Source of the DNA: Vibrio tubiashii ATCC 19109
GTDB lineage: Bacteria; Pseudomonadota; Gammaproteobacteria; Enterobacterales; Vibrionaceae
Length of the DNA stretch: 64,000 bases
Direction of reading: 5' to 3'
NCBI RefSeq assembly: GCF_000772105.1
Contig: NZ_CP009354.1
Span: forward strand, 186,001-250,000
The first letter of the stretch is position 1; the number at the start of each line of letters is the position of its first letter. Below, one piece after another: positions 36,643-45,898 of the stretch. The notes under the pieces are model-generated. The model was given only the letters and a program-made list of their open reading frames with translations. It was not told the origin of the DNA and searched no databases. Made by a program: the position numbers and the translations under genes.

Positions 36643-36980
36643 ATTGTGATAATCTGATCAAGTTAATGATTTATCTGCTATTTTTATATCGCGATCTATA
36701 TCATGTCGATTGTAATGATAACTTGAATGTATATAAATTGAATGTACTGTGCTCTTAATTTATAAAGCGCCCAATGCTCCACCATTAAGTATCACAGTCG
36801 GTGGAAAACAATAGTTTTGAAAGTGACGATTAATAATCCGAACAGATAGGTGACATTTTTGCTCGGCTAGAGTTGCTGTAGGCAGGGGCTGGTTAGAGTA
36901 CTTAAGCACTGAATGTATTTCCAATAAAGATACTGTACTAAACGTGCTCATAATGTGAAATTTGAGATAACGTCACCACT
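36643..36980. other. AT-rich gap before the immunity genes
   Basis: About 340 bases without a complete gene. A short frame (about 36731-36805) ends YKAPNAPPLSITVGGKQ and stop, and looks somewhat like a protein tail, but it is too short to judge. The promoter of the immunity genes must lie here. Confidence 0.4.
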
Positions 36981-37838
36981 ATGAAAAAAATATTGAAGAC
37001 CCATGTAGGAAACTTGAAAGGGCATCTAAGGTTATACAACGCCACTTTGGATAGTTTTCTTGGTACTAATGAATTCTCAATGAACAATGCAGGGAGAGAT
37101 CGGTTTGGTTTTGAAACAGGTTATGAGGATCAAATTAAGTTATTCGCTATAGGTAATCATTTACCTTCAGTTTCTAAGCAAGAAGTCAGCGATCATTTAT
37201 TTACTGCTCAGCAATACTTAATGTTATGGCAACATGCGCTAATACAACCAGTAGGAGAGATTGTTCCTTTCACTTATCAAGGGGTAGATTTCGCTATCCC
37301 TACGAGTGGGAAAATACAATCAATCCCTTCTCTTGAATGGCTAGAAATGATCTATCTCACGATCGTTACGGGGCGTTACCAAGATCTAAATTTACTCATG
37401 GATTTACTTAACAGTGGTCAGGTGTTTTCTCCATCTGAATTGCAGGCGCTCCACTGTGAAATTGTCTTGCATATGCTGGGGCTAAAAGACAGTGAAGATA
37501 TTTCTGCTGCAATCAATCAACTGACCACTCTTATTGTTAGTAAAGAGAGCTTAAGTCAAGGTAAATGGGCACCTGTCCATGCTATTACCATCACGCTTGG
37601 CTTTTTTGATGTGATGAAAACCGTGCACCAGCAAGATCAAGACGCCTATCGTAAGGCTATGTATCGTGCTTTGGAAATGCACAAAGAGTGGTGGACGCAT
37701 GACAAGGACTTTAGTCAAATCGCTCAAGGTTATGTTGCTATGCCATTACTGGCTGCAGCCAAGTATGCGTATGAGAAGTATGGCTTTACGCTAGATTTTG
37801 AATGCGGCTATCTCCCTAGCTATATATACCTGAGTTAG
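36981..37838 (+). CDS. Imm49-like immunity protein, copy 1
   Basis: A 285-residue, probably all-helical cytoplasmic protein without signal or membrane segments. The C-terminal third carries the pattern I associate with the Imm49 family of polymorphic-toxin immunity proteins: a regular helix with ALEMHKEWWTHDKD, then a PLLAAAKYAYEKYGF helix, then a final YLPSYIYL. The two following genes share this layout. No toxin gene adjoins it. Copy 1 is the most diverged and lacks the WVKGDI end of the others. The ribosome site before the ATG is weak. Confidence 0.68.
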   Translation: MKKILKTHVGNLKGHLRLYNATLDSFLGTNEFSMNNAGRDRFGFETGYEDQIKLFAIGNHLPSVSKQEVSDHLFTAQQYLMLWQHALIQPVGEIVPFTYQGVDFAIPTSGKIQSIPSLEWLEMIYLTIVTGRYQDLNLLMDLLNSGQVFSPSELQALHCEIVLHMLGLKDSEDISAAINQLTTLIVSKESLSQGKWAPVHAITITLGFFDVMKTVHQQDQDAYRKAMYRALEMHKEWWTHDKDFSQIAQGYVAMPLLAAAKYAYEKYGFTLDFECGYLPSYIYLS

Positions 37839-37898
37839 CTACTTCAATATTTGAGCGCTAAGTAAGCCAGCTAAAAGTCTAAGGATTGAGTACTAGCA

Positions 37899-38987
37899 AT
37901 GACAAACCTTCATTTATCAATCGTTCGCATAAGCTCATCGATGATGGCTTTAATAAAGGCAATGGCAAGCGGAAACAGTACAAAGAGAAGGCATTTCAAC
38001 CAGATGAAAAAATGTACCTTAGAACACCATGTGATTGAGTACTGTCAACGAAATTGGGGAGATGATTACTCCTTACTTAAGTTGAAGCAGTGGTTAGAAC
38101 CGTTGATAAATATGACCCCGTGTAGGGATGACCTTGAGGGGCTAGCGCCTAAAGAATATCAGTTTAGTTGTATTACTCAGCAAGAGTGGCACCTTGAAGT
38201 ATTGGGAAAGCGGCTTATTAATGGGGACCCAAAATCGCATTTAGAGTGGCACCTAAAACTTATCTACCACTTAGGGCAAGCATATTTTCGAATGACATTT
38301 AATGCAGGCACAGAGGTCCCAATCAATGTCAATCAGCATTGTTATTCTGCGGTTGGTAAGGTTTACGATAGCAGCTTAGGCTTAGATGATTGGGTTGTCC
38401 CATTTTCAGCGGCATTAATTCTTCAAGATTACAATGGTGCCTTGGAACTATGCGAAATGAATGATTCTTTCATTGATGCTGATATTTTTACCGCAAGCTC
38501 TGCAGACAAGCAATTTGATAAAGCCATGTTACGGTTATTGAAAGGAGTTTTGCATCCAGAATCTGATATAGAAGCGCTACTGAAGGATGCGGCACAAAAA
38601 GTCTTTGACCCTCAGGCGATTGGCTCCACCAGAAAAGGAGTCGATCACAGAGTGGAAGAGGTGCAATATCGCTACTTGCCGCTAATCTCTTTGATTCATG
38701 CGATGTACAGTTCTGACAGGGAAACCTTGTACCCAGAGAAACTAAAAGAAGCCCTAGAGGATCATAAAACATACTGGATGAGGAATGAACCACAGCATGA
38801 TAATGCTTATGTCTCTAAACAATGGATGGCCATGCTAATCACTGCTCTTGCTTCTTTGGCTTATCATCGTTGGGGGCTTGAGCCATGCGTCGATACTCTA
38901 TATATGCCTGAGTGGATGGTAAAAGGGGACATAAGCCCAGAATTTAAGAGCAAAGAAGAAGTATTTGCTTTGGCGAAGACAGAATAA
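37899..38987 (+). CDS. Imm49-like immunity protein, copy 2
   Basis: Up to 362 residues. The C-terminal half has the family pattern: LPLISLIHAMYSSDRETLYPEK, a helix ALEDHKTYW, ITALASLAYHRWGLEP and YMPEWMVKGDI. It is closest to copy 3. The start is uncertain: the ATG at 37899 gives a basic, unusual first 35 residues, while the ATG at 38004 (MKKCTLEHHVIEYC) begins the part that looks conserved. In another frame, 37883-38035 is rich in charged residues and could be the residue of an older coding end. Likely in one transcript with copies 1 and 3. Confidence 0.68.
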   Translation: MTNLHLSIVRISSSMMALIKAMASGNSTKRRHFNQMKKCTLEHHVIEYCQRNWGDDYSLLKLKQWLEPLINMTPCRDDLEGLAPKEYQFSCITQQEWHLEVLGKRLINGDPKSHLEWHLKLIYHLGQAYFRMTFNAGTEVPINVNQHCYSAVGKVYDSSLGLDDWVVPFSAALILQDYNGALELCEMNDSFIDADIFTASSADKQFDKAMLRLLKGVLHPESDIEALLKDAAQKVFDPQAIGSTRKGVDHRVEEVQYRYLPLISLIHAMYSSDRETLYPEKLKEALEDHKTYWMRNEPQHDNAYVSKQWMAMLITALASLAYHRWGLEPCVDTLYMPEWMVKGDISPEFKSKEEVFALAKTE

Positions 38988-39072
38988 TCCTTTGGTTTGA
39001 TAATCTTTTCTTGAATACCACGATATTCAACGAACCCAATCTCGATTAAGAAGGTGAACGAGGCATTTAATA

Positions 39073-40002
39073 ATGTATAGTAAAGTACAACATCATATTG
39101 AGCTTAATCCTACCTATGTAGAGCGAGTGCACTCTAGACTTCCCGATAGTTTGGTTAAATTTTATAACAATCAACAGTCTGGTATAAGAAAGAAGCCGGA
39201 GAATGCAAGCATAGGAGGCGAACAAGCAATAGGGATACTTGGCGAGTTGCAGCGTTTCGACTGGGATAAGCCGACGGCTCAATGGCTTCTTCAAGAGGCA
39301 GCTGAACTGATGACAGTTGGCTTTAGCATTGCTCTGAACCCTGATAAGCAGGTTATGTGCCAGTATGCTGGCTTTCTGTTTGAGGCTGAGGGGCAAACTA
39401 ACCAAACTTCCAGAGACTTTTTCTCTTGGCTAAATGCATTTTGTCTCGCACTTATAACTCGTGATAAAGAGTTACTTGAAACAATCTGGTTATTTGAAGA
39501 GTCAAATATTGTTACAGAGCCCGGTGGGTGGTCGTTTGACCCTGAACATCGTTTCATTAAATCACTACTGGCTATGCTGAAAGGGATGTTTAACCCTAAT
39601 GCAGATATGTCTGCGCTTATCAAAACAGCTGCCGAAATGTCTGCACCTGAATACATCGACCCCTTGTGGCGTGATGAAGCGAATCACCTTTATGTGCCTT
39701 TAATACCACTTGTGGCATCAATGTATACCTCAGATCGAAACGAAGCTTACCCCCAGGCTTTAGAGCAAGCTATCCGGACTTACCGAGCTTACTTCGATTT
39801 ACCTGCTCCAGACGACTCCCCTAGTTTTGGTTGGAATTCATCGCAGTGGGTATCTTTTCCCATAACCGCTTTAGCGTCGCTCGCGTTTCAACGTTATGGT
39901 TTGGAGCCGCAAGTAGAGAGTTACTACTTACCTCTTTGGTGGGTTAAAGGAGATATTCCAAATCACAGACTGAGAGCAGAAGACGTTTTGGACAATTTGT
40001 AG
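39073..40002 (+). CDS. Imm49-like immunity protein, copy 3
   Basis: A 309-residue, probably helical cytoplasmic protein. Shared family features are YVPLIPLVASMYTSDRNEAYP, a helix AIRTYRAYF, ITALASLAFQRYGLEP and YYLPLWWVKGDIP, matching copy 2 closely at the C-terminus. The start has a GAGG site about 10 bases upstream. It ends 45 bases before the displaced xds fragment. Confidence 0.7.
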   Translation: MYSKVQHHIELNPTYVERVHSRLPDSLVKFYNNQQSGIRKKPENASIGGEQAIGILGELQRFDWDKPTAQWLLQEAAELMTVGFSIALNPDKQVMCQYAGFLFEAEGQTNQTSRDFFSWLNAFCLALITRDKELLETIWLFEESNIVTEPGGWSFDPEHRFIKSLLAMLKGMFNPNADMSALIKTAAEMSAPEYIDPLWRDEANHLYVPLIPLVASMYTSDRNEAYPQALEQAIRTYRAYFDLPAPDDSPSFGWNSSQWVSFPITALASLAFQRYGLEPQVESYYLPLWWVKGDIPNHRLRAEDVLDNL

Positions 40003-40013
40003 GTGCTATTTTT

Positions 40014-40152
40014 TAAGTACCAATGCCGCGAAACCATTTCATTAGGCCTGACCACGATCCAGCAGTTCTAGAGTTAAACATGGCAGGTTCATTCAGCTTC
40101 GGCGCAATGATGTCTCTTTTCGGCCTAGCGCTATGGCGTCGTCGTAAGTAAT
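40014..40152 (+). pseudogene. Displaced 3' end of xds (direct repeat, right copy)
   Basis: From 40048 to 40151 the DNA encodes DHDPAVLELNMAGSFSFGAMMSLFGLALWRRRK and a stop (33 residues shown in part by its ends: DHDPAVLE and LALWRRRK), the same as the last residues of Xds except one Gly to Ser change. It has no start codon or ribosome site. Just before it, AAGTACCAA (40014-40022) also matches xds (36461) but at a different spacing and out of frame, as if the join were degraded. The terminator after it may be the original one of xds. Confidence 0.88.
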
Positions 40153-40173
40153 AGGCTTCCTTTAGCCAAAACG

Positions 40174-40206
40174 AAATCCGCCACTTTATGTGGCGGATTT
40201 TATTTT
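40174..40206. terminator. Bidirectional terminator after the xds remnant
   Basis: Perfect 11-bp arms 40174-40184 and 40190-40200 with a 5-base loop. T-runs follow on the plus strand, and a weaker one on the minus strand, so it can also serve the lipoprotein gene. Confidence 0.85.
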
Positions 40207-40573
40207 ATAGGTACTGATCTTCTTCTAAACAGCGCTGCTCGTCGTAGGCGTCGTAGCGACCGCGTGGTCCCTTAAAGTGGATACTAACGACCATCCCTTT
40301 CTCTACAAAATAACGTAGGTTATCGCAGGAGACTTTTCGCCCCCAGCTTTTTACTGTACTCGTGCGCCAGTAATACCCAGACGGCAGAGATTCCTCTGTT
40401 GAGATGATGCCGTCATCGGATACTTTGAAGTCTTTCCATTCCGCTAGGGCTTTTTGGGCTTCGTTAATAGTTTCCTTGCTTGCAGTCGGTGTAGGGACCT
40501 CTGGTGATAGAGTTTGGCAAGCCGAAAGAGTTAGTACTGCAAGAGCGCTAACAAGTAATGGTTTTAGTTTCAT
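40205..40573 (-). CDS. Small predicted lipoprotein
   Basis: A 122-residue protein with a lipoprotein signal peptide, lipobox LSAC and the lipidated cysteine at C19. The mature part is hydrophilic and has two cysteines (KVSCDNL and EQRCLEE) that may pair. I do not recognise its family. The residue after the lipidated cysteine is Gln, which suggests outer-membrane sorting. It is convergent with the xds remnant. Confidence 0.75.
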   Translation of the reverse strand: MKLKPLLVSALAVLTLSACQTLSPEVPTPTASKETINEAQKALAEWKDFKVSDDGIISTEESLPSGYYWRTSTVKSWGRKVSCDNLRYFVEKGMVVSIHFKGPRGRYDAYDEQRCLEEDQYL

Positions 40574-40799
40574 TTGAATCTCTTAATTGTATTTGAATAG
40601 ACCTAGCCCTTATCGAGCATCAGGATGATATTACAAATGTGTTTTATGTATATAAAATCGTTGAACATTTGTGTTCTTTATCAATTGTTTTTTGACAGTT
40701 GAAGATGAAATTATCTTTCTGATAACGCTTGCCTTTCTTGCCCTGTATTGCACAATACCGCCCCTAACCAAGAAATTTATCAACGCTAGTCTCCGAGTA

Positions 40800-41387
40800 A
40801 TGCTGTTAATCATCGATAATTACGACTCTTTTACCTACAACCTGTACCAGTATTTTTGTGAGCTGGGCGCAGAGGTTAAGGTAGTGCGTAATGATGAAAT
40901 CACGCTTGAAGAGATAGAGGCGTTGAATCCTACCCATTTGGTTATCTCTCCGGGGCCCTGTACGCCCAATGAAGCGGGTATTTCGTTAAGTGCAATTGAG
41001 CATTTTGCGGGAAAGTTGCCGATTCTTGGTGTTTGCTTAGGCCATCAGGCGATTGCGCAGGTGTTTGGCGGGGAAGTGGTACGTGCTAGGCAGGTAATGC
41101 ATGGAAAAACGTCCCCAATTCGTCACAATGATCGCAGTGTGTTTTCCACGCTCAATAATCCGCTGACAGTAACGCGTTATCACTCACTTGTGGTTAAGAA
41201 CGGCTCTTTACCAGATTGTTTTGAGCTTACCGCCTGGACAGAGCTTGAAGATGGCTCGATGGATGAGATCATGGGGTACCAACACAAAACCTTGCCGATT
41301 GATGCGGTACAGTTCCATCCTGAGTCGATTAAAACAGAGCAAGGCCACCAGATCCTCGCTAACTTTTTGGCTCGCCAGCCACTTTAA
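40800..41387 (+). CDS. pabA: Aminodeoxychorismate synthase glutamine amidotransferase subunit
   Basis: A 195-residue class I glutamine amidotransferase that supplies ammonia to PabB for p-aminobenzoate (folate) synthesis. [19 protein letters not shown] starts at 40800, the nucleophile is in GVCLGHQA, and the His-Glu pair in QFHPESI. An open stretch of 43 codons upstream lacks homology. The closely related TrpG is excluded mainly by context: pabA next to argD/astC is the E. coli order near crp. Confidence 0.88.
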   Translation: MLLIIDNYDSFTYNLYQYFCELGAEVKVVRNDEITLEEIEALNPTHLVISPGPCTPNEAGISLSAIEHFAGKLPILGVCLGHQAIAQVFGGEVVRARQVMHGKTSPIRHNDRSVFSTLNNPLTVTRYHSLVVKNGSLPDCFELTAWTELEDGSMDEIMGYQHKTLPIDAVQFHPESIKTEQGHQILANFLARQPL

Positions 41388-41789
41388 AACGCTCTCTTTG
41401 ACCGTCTTTTGTCTGGTTAAAGCCTGACTTAGATCACTATTTTTAACATTTCCTTCATAATTCACCATGCGGATATTTTGTGAAAAAGTATGCGCAGAGT
41501 TTGTCGCGTCTACGCTAGAGCCCTTATCCGGACTATGATTAACCATAGCTTATCGTAGCTATAAGAATATATTGCTTCATAAAAGTAGAGGCGTGATGCA
41601 TAAATACGCATAGGTAGTGACTATCAGACTCCGCAGTGGGCACTAAAAAGAATAAATCACTATTGAAATGGTTAATTAAATGTAAATACAATGCCGTGAT
41701 TGCTTAATAGCAAAACAATATCTTATTTCATTGAATAGAAGTAAGGACACCATATTCGCTATGCATGCGGTATCAAGAGGGAATGTGCA
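41388..41789. other. Upstream region of astC/argD
   Basis: About 400 AT-rich bases without a gene. A TTCATAATTCACC stretch at about 41453-41465 resembles half an ArgR site, and an ATGCATAAATACGCAT near 41597 is a weak inverted repeat. No clear terminator for pabA was seen. Confidence 0.4.
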
Positions 41790-43004
41790 ATGACTGTAGA
41801 AAATAACGTAGAACGCGGTTTGTTTGATGAGGTAATGGTACCTTGTTATAACCCAATGGAAATGATTCCAGTAAAAGGCGAGGGTGCTCGCGTTTGGGAT
41901 CAGCAAGGTAAGGAATACATCGACTTTGCTGGTGGTATCGCCGTGAGCTGTTTAGGTCATTGTCATCCTGCAATGGTGAATGCGTTAACTGAACAAGGCC
42001 AAAAGCTTTGGCATTTAAGTAACGTAATGACTAACGAGCCTGCGCTTCGTCTCGCTAAAAAGCTTACTGAAGTCAGCTTTGCGGAGAAAGTGTTCTTTGC
42101 TAACTCAGGTGCAGAGGCAAACGAAGCGGCTCTGAAACTAGCGCGCCGTTATGCAGCTGATAAGTTTGGCCCAGAAAAATCAGAAATCATCGCATTTAAA
42201 CAAGGTTTCCATGGCCGTACTTTCTTTACTGTAACTGTTGGTGGTCAAGCGGCTTACTCTGATGGTTTTGGTCCTAAGCCAGGTGATGTCACTCACTTAC
42301 CATACAATGATGTTGAAGCACTTCGTGAGCATATCTCAGATCGCACTTGTGCCATCATGATGGAACCACTTCAGGGCGAAGGCGGCATCATTTCTCCAAC
42401 TGACGAATTTGTTCAGACAGTTCGTGAGCTATGTGACAAGCATAATGCTCTACTGATTTTTGATGAAGTACAGACAGGTAACGGTCGTACTGGTCAATTC
42501 TACGCATACCAAGGTCTGGGTGTGACTCCAGATATTCTAAGCACAGCTAAGTCTTTAGGCGGCGGTTTCCCTATTGGCGCAATGCTAACTACTACTGAGC
42601 TATCTAAGCACCTGAAAGTCGGCACTCATGGTTCGACTTACGGTGGTAACCCACTAGCGTGTGCGGTTGCTGAAGCCGTGGTTGATGTTGTCAGTGCACC
42701 AGAAACATTGGCCGGCGTTGCAGAGCGTGAAGCCCTGTTCCGCGAAGGCCTAGCTAAACTGAATGATAAATACAATATGTTCGCGGAAGTTCGCGGCAAA
42801 GGCCTTCTTTTAGGTGCTGCGCTTAACGATGAGTGGCAAGGCCGCGCACGTGATGTGTTAGTCGCTGCAGGTAAAGAAGGTCTGATGGTTCTAGTGGCAG
42901 GTGCAAACGTAGTTCGTTTCACACCATCACTAGTGATCAGCACGGAAGAAATTAACGAAGGACTTGCGCGACTAGATAAAGCTCTAGCGACGCTAGTTAA
43001 ATAA
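41790..43004 (+). CDS. astC: Acetylornithine / succinylornithine aminotransferase
   Basis: A 404-residue class III PLP aminotransferase. The PLP lysine is in STAKSLGGG, and FIDEV-like [14 protein letters not shown] binds the cofactor. The same enzyme class serves arginine synthesis (ArgD) and the arginine succinyltransferase pathway (AstC). Being followed by astA and astD favours a catabolic role, but Vibrio annotation commonly calls it ArgD and it may do both. AGAGGG precedes the ATG. A repeat B copy separates it from astA. Confidence 0.9.
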   Translation: MTVENNVERGLFDEVMVPCYNPMEMIPVKGEGARVWDQQGKEYIDFAGGIAVSCLGHCHPAMVNALTEQGQKLWHLSNVMTNEPALRLAKKLTEVSFAEKVFFANSGAEANEAALKLARRYAADKFGPEKSEIIAFKQGFHGRTFFTVTVGGQAAYSDGFGPKPGDVTHLPYNDVEALREHISDRTCAIMMEPLQGEGGIISPTDEFVQTVRELCDKHNALLIFDEVQTGNGRTGQFYAYQGLGVTPDILSTAKSLGGGFPIGAMLTTTELSKHLKVGTHGSTYGGNPLACAVAEAVVDVVSAPETLAGVAEREALFREGLAKLNDKYNMFAEVRGKGLLLGAALNDEWQGRARDVLVAAGKEGLMVLVAGANVVRFTPSLVISTEEINEGLARLDKALATLVK

Positions 43005-43042
43005 GAAATACCTAGTCTAGTGCTCATATCGATATAAACAGT

Positions 43043-43137
43043 GTCATCCTCAAGAGGGAAGCACGACCGAGTTGGGGATCTCTTGCATCGTGTTGAGAGA
43101 TTCCCTATCACGATCGTTCCTTACTGTAGGGAATGAC
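43043..43137. repeat. Dispersed repeat B, copy 2
   Basis: About 95 bases with inverted ends GTCATCCTC and AGGGAATGAC and internal GTTGGGGATCTCTTG and GAGAGATTCCCTA. It is the reverse-orientation relative of 11042-11144. It lies between astC and astA within the presumed operon. Confidence 0.75.
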
Positions 43138-43202
43138 AAAAGTGAAAGTAAAAAACGATAACCAATGAGTACTAGCGCTCACTACATCAGGAGGGAGTTT
43201 TG

Positions 43203-44222
43203 ATGCTGGTTGTTCGCCCTATCGCAATGTCGGATTACGATGCGCTGCATACATGCGCAGTGGAATCGGGTCACGGATTCACATCTCTACCGGTTAACGA
43301 AGAACTGTTAACCAATCGCATTACCCATTCAGAATATAGTTTTACCAAGCCGGACGTAAACGAGCCGGGTGATGAAGGCTATCTCATGGTTGGCTTTGAT
43401 AATGAGACTGGCGAAGTCGCTGGTTGTACCGGGATTGAAGCCTCCATTGGTTGGGATGTGCCTTTTTACTCTTACCATATCAGTACCGTCGTTCACTCAT
43501 CGCCAAAACTGGGTGTGAATAACGTGGTTAAGCTACTGACATTCGGTAACAACTACACTGGTTGTAGTGAAATTTGTACTCTGTTCTTAAGACCTTCTTT
43601 CCGTCAGGGCTTGAATGGCCGCTTGATGTCGAAGTGTCGTTTTCTAATGATGGCAGAGCATCCGGAAAGATTCTCGAAAACGGTCTTTGCTGAGATGCGC
43701 GGTGTATCAGATGAAGAAGGTAACTCACCATTTTGGCAATGGCTACAAGAGCATTTCTTCTCGATTGATTTCACTATGGCTGATTACCTCACTGGTATCG
43801 GCAAGAAAGGCTTTATTGCTGACCTTATGCCTAAGCTGCCAATTTACATCAACCTACTGAGCAAAGAGGCTCAAGCGGTGATTGGTCAAGTGCATGAAAA
43901 CACTAAGCCAGCGTTACGCCTGCTAGAAAAAGAAGGCTTTACGTGTCGTAACTACGTCGACATCTTTGATGGCGGCCCAACGGTTGAGTGTGATGTACGC
44001 AATATCGAGTCGGTCCGTCACTCATTTAGAGCAAAAGTCACTATCGCGGAACACACCAGTTCTCAAAACTACTTGATCTCAAACACGTCGTTTGAAGACT
44101 TTCGCGCAACTGCGGCGAAAGCGGCTTACGATCAGGCTTCAGATTCAGTGATTTTGTCTCCTGAAGTGGCTAATGCCCTCAAAGTTAACGAAGGCGAATT
44201 CGTTCGCATGTTGGCTCAATAG
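43203..44222 (+). CDS. astA: Arginine N-succinyltransferase
   Basis: A 339-residue enzyme that succinylates arginine in the first step of the AST pathway. The N-terminus [21 protein letters not shown]-like [10 protein letters not shown] and LFLRPSFR (acyl-CoA-binding region) fit AstA. The ATG at 43203 is favoured by AGGAGGGAG five bases before it; a TTG one codon earlier is less likely. astD follows after 35 bases. Confidence 0.94.
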   Translation: MLVVRPIAMSDYDALHTCAVESGHGFTSLPVNEELLTNRITHSEYSFTKPDVNEPGDEGYLMVGFDNETGEVAGCTGIEASIGWDVPFYSYHISTVVHSSPKLGVNNVVKLLTFGNNYTGCSEICTLFLRPSFRQGLNGRLMSKCRFLMMAEHPERFSKTVFAEMRGVSDEEGNSPFWQWLQEHFFSIDFTMADYLTGIGKKGFIADLMPKLPIYINLLSKEAQAVIGQVHENTKPALRLLEKEGFTCRNYVDIFDGGPTVECDVRNIESVRHSFRAKVTIAEHTSSQNYLISNTSFEDFRATAAKAAYDQASDSVILSPEVANALKVNEGEFVRMLAQ

Positions 44223-44257
44223 AGCTTTGTATTAAGGAAAATGTGAAGGAACAAGCT

Positions 44258-45715
44258 ATGACACATTGGATTGCTGGCGAATGGGTTGCAGGTCAAGGTG
44301 AGTCGATGAACTCACAAAGCCCATACAACAACGAAGTTATCTGGCAGGGCGACAGCGCAACACCGCAGCAAGTTGAGCAAGCGGTGTCAGCGGCACGCAG
44401 TGCATTCGTTGGCTGGAAAAAACTAAGCTTTGCTGAGCGTGAAGCGATCGTTCTCGCTTTTGCTGAAAAGGTAAAAGAGAACAGCGAACAAATCGCAGAA
44501 ATTATCGCTAAAGAAACCGGTAAGCCAATTTGGGAAACGCGTACTGAAGCTGCGGCAATGGCAGGTAAGATTGCAATTTCAATTCGAGCTTACCATGACC
44601 GCACCGGTGAAGCTCAACGTGAAGCAGCAGGGAACCAAATCGTCCTTCGTCATCGCCCATTAGGTGTCATGGCGGTGTTTGGCCCATATAACTTCCCTGG
44701 GCACCTACCAAACGGTCATATCGTTCCTGCGCTACTGGCAGGTAATACCGTGGTATTTAAGCCGTCAGAGCAAACACCGCTAACCGGTGAGTTTGCCATG
44801 AAACTGTGGGATCAAGTTGGTCTGCCGAAAGGGGTGATCAACCTAGTGCAAGGTGCTAAAGAAACCGGTATCGCACTGGCTGATTCTAAAGGCTTAGATG
44901 GCGTGCTATTCACAGGTAGCGCGAATACAGGTCATATCCTGCATAAGCAGTTTGCCGGCCAACCGGGTAAGATGCTCGCGCTAGAAATGGGTGGTAACAA
45001 CCCAATGGTGATCTCTGAAAATTACGGAGAGTTGGACGCGACCGTCTACACCATCATTCAATCAGCGTTTATCAGCGCGGGTCAACGTTGTACTTGTGCT
45101 CGCCGTTTGTATGTTCCAGTTGGTGACAAAGGTGACTTACTGGTCAGCAAGCTAGTGGCAGCAACCAATAAGATTCGTGTCGATCAGCCATTTGCTGAGC
45201 CAGCACCATTTATGGGCCCTCAGATCTCTAAAGCGGCTGCTGATTTTATTCTTGCTGCTCAAGCAAATCTACAAAAGTTAGGTGGCGAGAGCTTAATTGA
45301 AGCTAAAGCCGGAGAAGCTGCATTTGTAACACCTGGCATTATTGATGTTACCGCGATTGCTGAGCTACCAGATGAAGAGTACTTCGGCCCACTACTACAA
45401 GTGGTGCGTTATCAAGGTCTAGAGAAAGCGGTTGAGTTAGCCAACGATACTCGCTTTGGTCTATCAGCAGGCTTAGTTTCTACTGACGATGGTGAGTGGG
45501 AATACTTTGTCGACCATATTCGTGCTGGCATCGTAAACCGCAATCGCCAGTTAACTGGTGCAAGTGGTGATGCGCCATTTGGTGGCCCGGGCGCGTCAGG
45601 TAACTTACGCCCAAGTGCTTACTACGCAGCAGATTACTGTGCTTACCCTATGGCTTCGATGGAAGGAGGAGAAACACTTCTTCCTGCAACGCTAAGCCCA
45701 GGTGTTGAACTATAA
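44258..45715 (+). CDS. astD: N-succinylglutamate 5-semialdehyde dehydrogenase
   Basis: A 485-residue aldehyde dehydrogenase acting late in arginine catabolism. The catalytic glutamate is in LEMGGNNP, the catalytic cysteine in [11 protein letters not shown], and the GSANTG NAD-site motif is present. MTHWIAGEW at 44258 is the family start, with AAGGA upstream. astB and astE are not in the window. Confidence 0.95.
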   Translation: MTHWIAGEWVAGQGESMNSQSPYNNEVIWQGDSATPQQVEQAVSAARSAFVGWKKLSFAEREAIVLAFAEKVKENSEQIAEIIAKETGKPIWETRTEAAAMAGKIAISIRAYHDRTGEAQREAAGNQIVLRHRPLGVMAVFGPYNFPGHLPNGHIVPALLAGNTVVFKPSEQTPLTGEFAMKLWDQVGLPKGVINLVQGAKETGIALADSKGLDGVLFTGSANTGHILHKQFAGQPGKMLALEMGGNNPMVISENYGELDATVYTIIQSAFISAGQRCTCARRLYVPVGDKGDLLVSKLVAATNKIRVDQPFAEPAPFMGPQISKAAADFILAAQANLQKLGGESLIEAKAGEAAFVTPGIIDVTAIAELPDEEYFGPLLQVVRYQGLEKAVELANDTRFGLSAGLVSTDDGEWEYFVDHIRAGIVNRNRQLTGASGDAPFGGPGASGNLRPSAYYAADYCAYPMASMEGGETLLPATLSPGVEL

Positions 45716-45746
45716 AAAACGATAAATTTTAGGGAATTCCCTTCTC

Positions 45747-45770
45747 GCCTCCCCGAGCCGGGAGGCTTTT
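45747..45770 (+). terminator. Terminator after astD
   Basis: GC-rich arms 45747-45753 and 45760-45766 with a 6-base loop and a short T-run. Confidence 0.8.
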
Positions 45771-45898
45771 GAAACGTCACAGGCTGAAGGCTATCTGATC
45801 AAACTTTCTGGACACATTTGGTTAGATGGCCTTTTTTATAATTAAACAGATAACAACTCATACTCCATTTACGTAAACCACCCCTACAAGGAGGCGTT

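Noticed and set aside
36760..36951. 63-codon minus-strand frame in the gap before the immunity genes
   Set aside because: No ribosome site, no recognisable motif, and composition of AT-rich spacer. Kept as non-coding.
36590..40152. Integrative element or integron cassette explanation for the immunity block
   Set aside because: No integrase, transposase, attC-like recombination site or tRNA was seen. The flanking repeat is a protein-coding end, so homologous recombination or cassette capture fits better.
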